A stretch of DNA of 33,876 bases, taken from contig JAMCWK010000128.1 of assembly GCA_023481105.1 (NCBI GenBank), positions 1 to 33,876 of the forward strand, given 5' to 3'. The position numbers and the translations under genes are program-made. Of the stretch, positions 15,514 to 22,569 are shown piece by piece (the first letter of the stretch is position 1; every line of letters begins with the position of its first letter). The stretch comes from Acidobacteriota bacterium (lineage in GTDB: Bacteria > Acidobacteriota > Terriglobia > Acidiferrales > UBA7541). Under the pieces are notes generated by a model, which ran no database searches, was not told the DNA's origin, and worked only from the letters and a program-made list of their open reading frames with translations.

Positions 15514-16467
15514 GTGAACGAACGATACACGCGGCGAGAAGTGGCGCGCATCCTCGGACTCGAGGAGCGGCAACTGGCGTATTGGGAACGGCTGCGGCTG
15601 GTGCGTTCGCGTGCGCGCTGGGGCGAGCGATTTTATGCGTTCGACGATTTGGTCGCGCTGCAAACTATCAAACACCTCGGAGCGAACCGCATTCCAGCGG
15701 CCCGTCTGCGACGCGCGCTGCAAGCGATGGAGCAAAGGCTGGGCTGCCTGCGTGCACCGCTCTCGGCGCTGCGCGTGTGGCAACGCGGCGGACAGGTGAT
15801 CGTGATTCCGCCGGCGCCGTACCACCAACCGTTCGAGCCGCTCACCGGGCAGTTCGTGCTGCCCTTCCAGAAAAACGAGAGATCCGCGAAAACTACGGCG
15901 GTGGCCGCGCGCACGGCGCAAGAATGGTTCGACATGGGCATGTCCACCGACTCGCGGCGGGAAACGCTGCCGCAGGCGGTGGAGGCGTATCGCCGCGCGA
16001 TTGAGCTTTCGCCCGGCTGGGTGGAAGCGCGCATCAACCTCGGCACGGCGTACTATCAAATGAGCGACCTGGAAGAGGCGCGGCGGGCGTTTGAGTCGGC
16101 GCTGGAGGTGGACGAGGGCAGCGCCACGGCACATTTCAATCTGGGCTGCGTGCTCGACGACCTGGAGGAATACAACAAAGCCATTCAGCATTTGCGCCGC
16201 GCGGCGGAAATTGCACCGCATCACGCGGACACGTATTTCAATCTGGCGCTGGTGCTCGAAAAACGCGGCAAGACCGGGAAAGCGCGCGAACACTGGGCGA
16301 CGTATCTGCGCCTGCAACCGCGCGGGCCGTGGGCGGATTACGCGCGGGCGAGGTTGCGCACGGCGAGCCGTCCGCCGGGGACGCGGCTGACGCCGATACC
16401 CTTCCCGGAAACGCGGGCGAGGGCGGCAACGGCAAGCCAGGGCGAGACTCCACACGGCAGCGACTGA
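15514..16467 (+). CDS. MerR-type helix-turn-helix protein with TPR repeats
   Basis: A 317-residue protein when started at GTG 15514, which has a GAAAG ribosome-binding site. A GTG at 15463 would add 17 residues. Residues about 4-70 form a MerR-like winged helix (YTRREVARILGLEERQLAYW and ERFYAFDDLVALQTI). A linker of about 80 residues follows, then at least three TPR units (about 145-285: VEARINLGTAYYQMSDLEEA, AHFNLGCVLDDLEEYNKA, TYFNLALVLEKRGKTGKA). It probably binds DNA and a protein partner; no small-molecule effector domain is seen. It is divergent from the histidine kinase, with about 157 bases between starts. Confidence 0.85.
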   Translation: MNERYTRREVARILGLEERQLAYWERLRLVRSRARWGERFYAFDDLVALQTIKHLGANRIPAARLRRALQAMEQRLGCLRAPLSALRVWQRGGQVIVIPPAPYHQPFEPLTGQFVLPFQKNERSAKTTAVAARTAQEWFDMGMSTDSRRETLPQAVEAYRRAIELSPGWVEARINLGTAYYQMSDLEEARRAFESALEVDEGSATAHFNLGCVLDDLEEYNKAIQHLRRAAEIAPHHADTYFNLALVLEKRGKTGKAREHWATYLRLQPRGPWADYARARLRTASRPPGTRLTPIPFPETRARAATASQGETPHGSD

Positions 16468-16507
16468 GCGCAGTCATCCTGACGGCCTGAAGTCCGTGTT
16501 GACCAGG

Positions 16508-16540
16508 AGAGAGATCCTTCGCTCCGCTCAGGATGACAAC
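16508..16540 (+). repeat. Type B dispersed repeat
   Basis: The unit GAGAGATCCTTCGCTCCGCTCAGGATGACAAC lies between the MerR-TPR gene and tRNA-His. Relatives are at 12569-12599, 12844-12873 and 16711-16757. Confidence 0.75.
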
Positions 16541-16601
16541 AATTACCAATTCTGTTCCCTGTTCCCCGGCTTTCGGCGAGCGTGCTATCATAAATGCAGG
16601 C

Positions 16602-16678
16602 GGTGAGCGTAGCTCAGCTGGTAGAGCATCGGTCTGTGGAACCGAGGGTCGTGGGTTCAAATCCCATCGCTCACCCCA
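16602..16678 (+). tRNA. tRNA-His (anticodon GTG), with G-1 and encoded CCA
   Basis: The acceptor stem GTGAGCG pairs with CGCTCAC (16668-16674). The extra G at 16602 pairs with C73 at 16675, the hallmark of histidine tRNAs. The D stem is GCTC/GAGC, the anticodon stem TCGGT/ACCGA with loop CTGTGGA (anticodon GTG, 16636-16638), the T stem GTGGG/CCCAT (one G-T pair) with TTCAAAT, and CCA is encoded at 16676-16678. Confidence 0.97.
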
Positions 16679-16710
16679 AACCTTCCTGTAGAAACTTCAG
16701 CATATTTTGA

Positions 16711-16810
16711 AGAGAGATCCTTCGTCCCGATACAAAACATCGGGACTCAGGATGACGGCGAGATCTAGTCGCCAGGTAGTTTGTCCGCCAGCGGCGGACT
16801 CAGGATGACA
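16711..16810 (+). repeat. Two type B repeat units with inserted stems
   Basis: The first unit (16711-16757) is AGAGATCCTTCG, then a stem CCCGAT-ACAAAAC-ATCGGG, then ACTCAGGATGAC. The second (16783-16810) is a stem GTCCGCC-AGC-GGCGGAC followed by TCAGGATGACA. The second unit overlaps the 3' end of the BtpA-family gene and supplies its stop codon. Confidence 0.75.
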
Positions 16811-17672
16811 TTGACGCAGAGCGGGAAGAGCGGACGGCATCCATGAAGCGCTGGACGCGGTCCACGTCCACGGGATTCTGCATGACGCCATCTTTCTTCA
16901 GGCTGGAGCCGACAATCACGCCGTCGGCGAACTGAAACAGGGCGGGGATATTTTCGTCGTCGCTGCCGCTGCCGACCAGCACGGGGCGGGAGGCCAGGCG
17001 CTTGGCTTCGCGGACTTTTTCCACGGCGGGCGCGTTGCCGGTCATGCGGCCGGTGACAATGAGGGCGTCAGCGCCGTAGAACTCGGTCCACTCGATATGC
17101 GTGGCCAAGTCCATGCCGGGAAATGCGACGGAGTGTTTCTTGTCCACGTCGGCAAAAATGTGGATGTGCTCGGCGCCAAGTTCCTTGCGTTTGCGCATCA
17201 GCACCGCGGCGCAGCCGTGGTCGAATTCGCCGGTATCCCACACGCGCGCCCCGGTGAAGATGCAGACGCGGATGAATTTGGCCTGCGCGGCAAGCGCGAT
17301 GGAAAGGCATACCACGCCGCCGTTGTGAATCACGTTAATGCCCACCGGTAGCGGAGACATCTTCACCACTTCGGCGGCGGCCACGGCCTGCGCGGTAGCG
17401 GCTTCCGGCTTGACGTCGTCGCCGACAAAGTACGGCAGGTCCCACATGTTCTCGACGATCAGACCGTTCACACCGCCGCGGATGAGAGACTCAGCATCGC
17501 GCAGCGCGTTTTCAATAATGGCGGTCATACCGTAACCGGAGAAGCCGGGAGCGCCGGGGAGCGGCCACAGATGCACCATGCCGATCACCGGTTTTGGAAC
17601 CCCGAACAGACTCTCCAGGGATTTCAACCGGGGACGGTCCATCTCCTGCTTCCACTTGGGCAATTGCTCCAC
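16800..17672 (-). CDS. BtpA/SgcQ-family TIM-barrel protein
   Basis: A 290-residue protein from the GTG at 17672, chosen because AGGAGG lies five bases upstream; longer frames have no such site. The motif VIGMVHLWPLPGAPGF near the N-terminus is diagnostic of the BtpA/SgcQ family. Later segments such as NGLIVENMWDLPYF, VGINVIHNGG, IHIFADVDKKHS, ADALIVTGRMTG and PVLVGSGSDDENI follow the strands of a phosphate-binding TIM barrel. BtpA was described in cyanobacteria as needed for stable photosystem I, and SgcQ lies in an E. coli sugar operon; the enzymatic reaction is uncertain. It follows a PfkB-family kinase gene on the same strand, suggesting a shared sugar or nucleoside phosphate. The stop codon lies in a dispersed repeat. 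Confidence 0.85.
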   Translation of the reverse strand: MEQLPKWKQEMDRPRLKSLESLFGVPKPVIGMVHLWPLPGAPGFSGYGMTAIIENALRDAESLIRGGVNGLIVENMWDLPYFVGDDVKPEAATAQAVAAAEVVKMSPLPVGINVIHNGGVVCLSIALAAQAKFIRVCIFTGARVWDTGEFDHGCAAVLMRKRKELGAEHIHIFADVDKKHSVAFPGMDLATHIEWTEFYGADALIVTGRMTGNAPAVEKVREAKRLASRPVLVGSGSDDENIPALFQFADGVIVGSSLKKDGVMQNPVDVDRVQRFMDAVRSSRSASMSS

Positions 17673-17711
17673 GATGGCCTCCTGATTTCCGAGCAAGCAT
17701 CTCTTACTTGC

Positions 17712-17733
17712 CGCCCTAAAGGGCGCCGCTACA
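17712..17733 (-). repeat. Type A hairpin repeat overlapping the end of the PfkB gene
   Basis: CGCCCT-AA-AGGGCG (17712-17725) is followed by CCGCTACA, then TGTGCCC. It has the same layout as the copies near 12362, 12755 and 23969. The TAG stop of the PfkB-family gene (17716-17718) and its last residues fall inside it. Confidence 0.7.
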
Positions 17734-18735
17734 TGTGCCCTTGGCAAGCTCTTGTTCAAGATGATGTACGACGCGCTGGCGCGCCTGCTCCATTTCGCCG
17801 CTGAGTAAACTGCCGTTCAAAAGTCGCAACACAGAATCCGGGCCGGGCATATTTTCTCCGGCGCCAAGTACAGAGGCCGCGGCGGCACCAGCGGCATTGG
17901 CGAGCAGCGCCGCTTCCTTCGCCGGCCAGCCCCGCAGCCGCGTGCAGAGATACGCCGCGGCGAACGCGTCGCCAGCGCCGGTGGAATCCATGGCGGACAC
18001 GGCGAACGGAGGCACAGCGCACCAGGAGCCGCGCGGCTCGCGAAGCAGACAGCCGTCGGCGCCGAGTTTAACGATGATTTCACCCGCGCCACAATTTTCC
18101 AACGCAGTGAGAACTTCTGCTCTTGCGCTTTTCCCGCTGAGGGCCATGGCCTCGCTCAAACTGACGAACAGCCAGGTGACATTGCAGGTGACTTCGAGAA
18201 TGACATGCGGGATCTGCTGACTGGGCGCGACGCCGACATCGAGAGCGACGCGCGTGCCGCGCCGCGCGGCTTCCTGCAGCAGTCCCTCCGCGACGCGGCG
18301 GCCAGCCGCGCTCAGGAAATCGTAGCCGACCAGAAAAAGCGCTTCGACCCCATCGAGACAGCTCCACGATGCGTCGCGCACGCCGGTCTCCGCATTGGCG
18401 CCGCGGCTGCCGATGATGGTGCGCTGGCCGTCCGGTGAAATGGGGATGCAGAACAAGCCCGTGAGCGCGCGGTCGGTCTGCTGCACGAAGGAAACATCAA
18501 TACGTTCTCGCGCCAGGCAGCGCAGCGCGAATTCGCCGAACCAGTCGCGTCCCACGCAGCCAAGCAGGCGGACCGGCACACCCCAGCGGGCAAAAGCAAT
18601 GGCCGCATTGGCGCCCACGCCGCCGCAGAGGTGTTGCAGTTCGGGGACGAGATTGTCGTCGCCTGGGCGCAGATCGCGCGCGAGGCGGGCCAGCACGTCC
18701 ACATTGATATCGCCGAAAACGAGCACACCGGCCAA
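17716..18735 (-). CDS. PfkB-family carbohydrate or nucleoside kinase
   Basis: A 339-residue kinase from the TTG at 18735, which has a GGAG eight bases upstream; longer frames lack a site and would add residues before the first strand. The N-terminal strand LVFGDINVDVLA and the glycine-rich GGVGANAAIAFARWG match the substrate-binding half of ribokinase-like enzymes. The C-terminal signature DSTGAGDAFAAAYL carries the catalytic aspartate and anion hole. VKLGADGCLLRE is the usual strand before it. The substrate cannot be told from sequence. It precedes the BtpA-family gene by about 43 bases. The C-terminal GTCSGAL and the stop are encoded by a dispersed repeat, so the tail may be recent. Confidence 0.9.
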   Translation of the reverse strand: MAGVLVFGDINVDVLARLARDLRPGDDNLVPELQHLCGGVGANAAIAFARWGVPVRLLGCVGRDWFGEFALRCLARERIDVSFVQQTDRALTGLFCIPISPDGQRTIIGSRGANAETGVRDASWSCLDGVEALFLVGYDFLSAAGRRVAEGLLQEAARRGTRVALDVGVAPSQQIPHVILEVTCNVTWLFVSLSEAMALSGKSARAEVLTALENCGAGEIIVKLGADGCLLREPRGSWCAVPPFAVSAMDSTGAGDAFAAAYLCTRLRGWPAKEAALLANAAGAAAASVLGAGENMPGPDSVLRLLNGSLLSGEMEQARQRVVHHLEQELAKGTCSGAL

Positions 18736-18882
18736 GCTAGTTCTCCGTATGGAGCGGCGCCAATGATCGCAAGAAACGCGTTCCCGCACATTGTAGCACC
18801 GCGAGTGCGCGGTGCTGCGCAGCAAGGAATGCGGCAGGCCCGCGGGCGGAGAAGAGAAAACATTTTCGAAGAAAGCTTTTGC

Positions 18883-18888
18883 TATAAT
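18883..18888 (+). promoter_or_regulatory. Perfect TATAAT box eight bases before a start codon
   Basis: TATAAT at 18883-18888 is followed after only eight bases by the ATG at 18897, with no Shine-Dalgarno sequence. This predicts a leaderless message. The -35 region is not clear. Confidence 0.5.
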
Positions 18889-18896
18889 CTGCGGCG

Positions 18897-20582
18897 ATGG
18901 CCGCGCAAATTCAGCACCTCCACACGTATTTTCTGTTTCCGTTCTGGATGAACCGGGAACTCGTCACGCGAGAGCATGGCGAGCAATGGAAGAAGCACCG
19001 GCATTGGCTGGCCGGTCTGGACGAATGCATCGCCGCGTCTGCGGGTGCGGCGAAAGCCACACCGGCGGGGCGGTTGGGGTGCTGGCAGCGCGCATCGTAT
19101 TCCGGTTCGGACATGGATTCGACTACCTATCAGGACATGGTCTTCTTCCATCCGTTTGTGCGGCGCATCTTTTTCGACACGGGGGAAGAAACCAGCCACC
19201 GGGCTGGCCGTGAAGCGCTGATCCGCTGCTATGCGATTCCGCTGGATGCCGGGCGCAAGGTGTGGCTGGAGGCCGCGGACGTGCGCGGGCGAAGCGCGAA
19301 GGTGCAGGTTACCGACGTGGGCTTGTATTTGTTCGCCAACGGCATGGGAATTCTGGCGATCGGCATCGAGGCGTGGAACCTGAGTGCCGCCGACGCGCTG
19401 TGGATCAACGAGACGATGCGCAAGACGTATCCTTCGAGCGGCCGGCAAATTCGCGAGGGCCGCGCCGCCAACCTTTTCCGCCTGAGCGTAGAAGAAAACG
19501 GGCGGGAGGAGGCGGTGGTCGAAGAGCGATTTGAAAACTGCAAGTTGCGCGGCTTCCAGCCGCCGCTTTCGAAGATCATCACTTCCCTGCTGTATTTCCT
19601 CGATGCCGACAAGCACGAGTACGAACAACTGCTGGACGAGCGGATGATCGTGTATTCCTACGCGGCCATCGATCCGGCTTCGGTGGGACCGGAATTTGCG
19701 GGCTCGGAGGCCTACGAGGTGTTGCTGAGCCGCTTCTTGTACGTGGACCGCGACGGCGAACGTTACCGCTACGAGCCGGAGTTCACGCGCGAGCAGATGA
19801 AACAGCACGTGTACCGGCGGTGGGCGCACGAGGGGACCAACTACGGGTTCACGAGCTACAGTAACGTGACGCTGACGCTGGGGGTGCACGACCGCGGCGA
19901 GCACGTGGTGAAGGAAGGGTTCCTCATTCACCGGATGTTCGACACGCGGTACTACCTGATGGCGGTGGTGGCGCTGTTCTACCGCGCGACCATGCTGGAC
20001 TTCGCGCAAAAAACGGCGCTGGTCTCCCGGCGGCTCTTCCGCGACCAGGAAGCCGGGCAACTCAGCCGGGAAAACATCGAAAGCGCCACGCGGCTGCGTT
20101 CGGAATTCCTGCACTTCAGCAACTACTGGTATTTCGAGGAACTCGCCAACAAGGACGAGGAGATCGAGCACTTCACGATGCAGTGCCGCAGCTACCGCAT
20201 CGGCGCGATGAAGAGCGAAGTGGAACAGGAGATCGAAAAATTGAACGCGTCGCTGCACGAGTATCACCAGGCGCGGAGCACGGAAGCGGTGAACCGACTG
20301 GCGATGTTGAGCATGATCCTAGGCGCAGGAGCGGTGCTGACGGGATTTTTCGGGATGAACTTTGGGCAGGATTTCGGGAGACTATTCTTCAACCCGGAAC
20401 CGCAGAACCTGTGGGCGCACTACCTGGCAATCGGCATCGTCACATTGATGGCGTTCGGTGCGCTGGCCTTCGGCGTGTACATCGTCTTCGCCAATCCGGC
20501 GGACTACCGGGACATCCTGACGCCGCGCGGGCTGCGGGCCAAGAAGAAGCAGCGGTGGTACACGATGAAGAGATCGGATTAG
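18897..20582 (+). CDS. Large CorA-like membrane protein with a GMN motif
   Basis: A 561-residue protein. The C-terminus has the CorA/ZntB architecture: a long charged helix (about 410-465, EEIEHFTMQCRSYRIGAMK and following), a first transmembrane helix (LSMILGAGAVLTGFF), the signature G486-M487-N488, a short loop and a second helix (AHYLAIGIVTLMAFGALAFG). GMN forms the selectivity entrance in Mg2+ channels of this family. The usual length is about 320-350 residues, so the cytoplasmic part here (about 470 residues) is much longer and otherwise unfamiliar. Transport of Mg2+ or another divalent ion is a reasonable inference. It stands alone, downstream of a divergent PfkB gene, and 114 bases precede the methyltransferase gene. 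Confidence 0.78.
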   Translation: MAAQIQHLHTYFLFPFWMNRELVTREHGEQWKKHRHWLAGLDECIAASAGAAKATPAGRLGCWQRASYSGSDMDSTTYQDMVFFHPFVRRIFFDTGEETSHRAGREALIRCYAIPLDAGRKVWLEAADVRGRSAKVQVTDVGLYLFANGMGILAIGIEAWNLSAADALWINETMRKTYPSSGRQIREGRAANLFRLSVEENGREEAVVEERFENCKLRGFQPPLSKIITSLLYFLDADKHEYEQLLDERMIVYSYAAIDPASVGPEFAGSEAYEVLLSRFLYVDRDGERYRYEPEFTREQMKQHVYRRWAHEGTNYGFTSYSNVTLTLGVHDRGEHVVKEGFLIHRMFDTRYYLMAVVALFYRATMLDFAQKTALVSRRLFRDQEAGQLSRENIESATRLRSEFLHFSNYWYFEELANKDEEIEHFTMQCRSYRIGAMKSEVEQEIEKLNASLHEYHQARSTEAVNRLAMLSMILGAGAVLTGFFGMNFGQDFGRLFFNPEPQNLWAHYLAIGIVTLMAFGALAFGVYIVFANPADYRDILTPRGLRAKKKQRWYTMKRSD

Positions 20583-20696
20583 CGGCCGGAAGCAATTTGG
20601 GAGTTGAAATTCAAGAAGGCTTCGTCCTACACTTCGCGCGCCACAGCGGGACTTCACGTTCGGCAAGGAATGCAGAAACTTTTCCGGGAAACCACC

Positions 20697-21653
20697 ATGA
20701 GCTACGCAAACATTCAACAAAGACTGCGCAACGGACAGACCGTGCTGCTGGACGGGCCAATGAACTCGGAGCTGGTGCGGCGCGGAGTGCGCTGGCGCAA
20801 GCACGGCTTGCTGACGGACACCGCGGCGGTGCAGCAACTGCACGAAGAGTACGTGGCGGCAGGCGCGGACGTGCTACGCACGAACACGTTCCAGCTCAAC
20901 CCTAAAACGTATTTGAACGTGTTCCGCAACGCGTCACACCAGGCGCACATTGGCGCGCCGGGACTGGCCGACCTGGTTCCCAAGCTCCTTCGAACCAGCG
21001 TGCAACTGGCTGCCAAAGCGCGCGCCAAGCGCGGCAAGACAGAAGCAGTGGCCATCGCCGGCATGCTTTCTCCGCTGCAACATTGCTACCGGCCGGACAT
21101 GGTGCCGCCGTTCGAGGACGCGCAGCGCGAACACGAAGCGATGGCGCGGGTCTTCGCGGAAGAAAAAGTGGATTTCATCATCGCGGAGAGCATGAACACA
21201 ATCAGCGAAGCCAAGGCGGCGCTGGCCGCGGGACGCGCGGCGGGGCTGCCGGTGTGGGTGAGCTTCGTGCTCGGGCCGGAGGGCGAACTGCTGAGCCGCG
21301 AGCCGCTGGCACAGGCCATCAAGGAAATGGAATCGGCCGGCGCGGAGGCGGTGCTAGTGAGCAATTCGCCGCCGGAGGACGTCGGCATAGCCATTTCGCG
21401 AATGAAAGGCGCGACGAAGCTGCCCTACGGGGGATTCGCGCACGCTGGAAAATTTTCTCCGCCGAGCTGGAAGTTTGATTTCTTCCCGCAGTTCACAGAG
21501 ACGGAAACGTGGCCGCCGGACCGCTACACCAAGGAAGCAAAGCGGTGGCGCGAGAGCGGGGCGACAATCTTCGGAAGCTGCTGCGGCACCGGCCCGGCGC
21601 ACATCGCCGCGCTTTCGGCGTGGTTGCACGCCAACGGAAGGAGCGGACACTGA
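20697..21653 (+). CDS. Homocysteine S-methyltransferase-like protein lacking one zinc-ligand cysteine
   Basis: A 318-residue protein from ATG 20697, which follows GGGAAACC. The family fold is clear: a start with VLLDGPMNSELVRRG, then RTNTFQLN, and the C-terminal FGSCCGTGPAHIAAL. Enzymes of this family (MmuM, BHMT, MetH N-terminal domain) bind zinc through three cysteines. Here C295 and C296 are present, but the first position is S224 (VSNSPPE) where the family has NC. The downstream paralogue keeps C223. DG-X-M-G-T-E is also altered to DGPMNSE. It may be inactive, use another metal set, or act as a partner of its paralogue. The next gene starts one base after its stop. Confidence 0.85.
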   Translation: MSYANIQQRLRNGQTVLLDGPMNSELVRRGVRWRKHGLLTDTAAVQQLHEEYVAAGADVLRTNTFQLNPKTYLNVFRNASHQAHIGAPGLADLVPKLLRTSVQLAAKARAKRGKTEAVAIAGMLSPLQHCYRPDMVPPFEDAQREHEAMARVFAEEKVDFIIAESMNTISEAKAALAAGRAAGLPVWVSFVLGPEGELLSREPLAQAIKEMESAGAEAVLVSNSPPEDVGIAISRMKGATKLPYGGFAHAGKFSPPSWKFDFFPQFTETETWPPDRYTKEAKRWRESGATIFGSCCGTGPAHIAALSAWLHANGRSGH

Positions 21654-21654
21654 C

Positions 21655-22563
21655 ATGAGCTATGCACCCATCCGTGAAAAACTGAAGCGCGGGGAGACGG
21701 TCATCCTGGACGGGGCCATTGGGACGGAAATCCTGCGGCGCAACGTCACCTGGGCGGACCACCAACTGGTGAACAAGCCGGAGTTCGTGCGCGGCATCCA
21801 CGAAGACTACATGCGCGCGGGCGCGGAGATTATTTCCACCAACAGTTTTCAGCTCTGCCGGCGCGCGCTCTACAACCATTTCCGCGACGAAGCACACCGC
21901 AAGCACATCGGCGCGAGCGATCTGGAAACGCGCGCGGAAAAGCTGCTGGCGGCGTCGGTAAAGCTGGCGGTGGAGGCGCGTAGCATCGTGAAGCCAAAAC
22001 AGCCATGCGCCATCGCCGCAGCAGTGACTACACTGGAGTGGTGTTTCCGGCCAGACCTGGCACCGGACGACAAAAAGGCGCGCGCGGAATATACGGAAAT
22101 CTTCAAGACCGTGAAGGACGCTGGAGCGGATTTGGTGCTGCTGGAGACGGTCAACAGTATCGGCGAGGCGCGCACGGCGCTGGAAGTCTGCAAGGGGCTC
22201 GGCCTGCCGTGCTGGATTGGTTTTGTGCCGACGGAAGAAGGGAAATTGTTCACCGGCGAAACGCTGAAGGATGCTTGCGCGGCGATCGAGCCGCTGGGCG
22301 TGGACGCGATCCTGCTGAACTGCGCGCCGCCGGACGACATCACCGCCGGCATGAAGCAACTTGCGCCGCACGCTCATGCGCCGATCGGCACCTACGCGCA
22401 CATCGGGCGGTTCGATCCGCCGGAATGGCTCTTCACTGACGAATACCCGCCGTCGAAATATTGCGCCGAATCGAGGAAGTGGAAACAGATGGGCGCGAAA
22501 ATTCTGGGCGGCTGCTGCGGCACCACTCCCGAGCACATTGCCGCGCTCGCAACGTTGCGTTAA
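21655..22563 (+). CDS. Homocysteine S-methyltransferase family protein
   Basis: A 302-residue protein from ATG 21655. It has VILDGAIGTEILRRN, STNSFQL and all three zinc ligands: C223 in LLNCAPPDD and C287-C288 in GGCCGTTPEHIAAL. It should move a methyl group from a donor such as S-methylmethionine, S-adenosylmethionine or a betaine to homocysteine, making methionine; the donor cannot be told from sequence. It shares the N-terminal MSYA start and much of its length with the preceding paralogue, indicating tandem duplication. The permease gene follows after six bases, an arrangement resembling mmuP-mmuM of E. coli. Confidence 0.9.
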   Translation: MSYAPIREKLKRGETVILDGAIGTEILRRNVTWADHQLVNKPEFVRGIHEDYMRAGAEIISTNSFQLCRRALYNHFRDEAHRKHIGASDLETRAEKLLAASVKLAVEARSIVKPKQPCAIAAAVTTLEWCFRPDLAPDDKKARAEYTEIFKTVKDAGADLVLLETVNSIGEARTALEVCKGLGLPCWIGFVPTEEGKLFTGETLKDACAAIEPLGVDAILLNCAPPDDITAGMKQLAPHAHAPIGTYAHIGRFDPPEWLFTDEYPPSKYCAESRKWKQMGAKILGGCCGTTPEHIAALATLR

Positions 22564-22569
22564 TCCAAA

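Noticed and set aside
14728..16455. Long minus-strand frame of 575 codons over the kinase N-terminus and MerR-TPR gene
   Set aside because: It is antisense or out of frame to two genes with clear domains; it is rich in Arg and Pro as expected for a shadow in high-G+C DNA.
20583..20696. SAM or other riboswitch before the methyltransferase operon
   Set aside because: I looked for conserved SAM-riboswitch stems and a terminator and found none in the 114-base leader.
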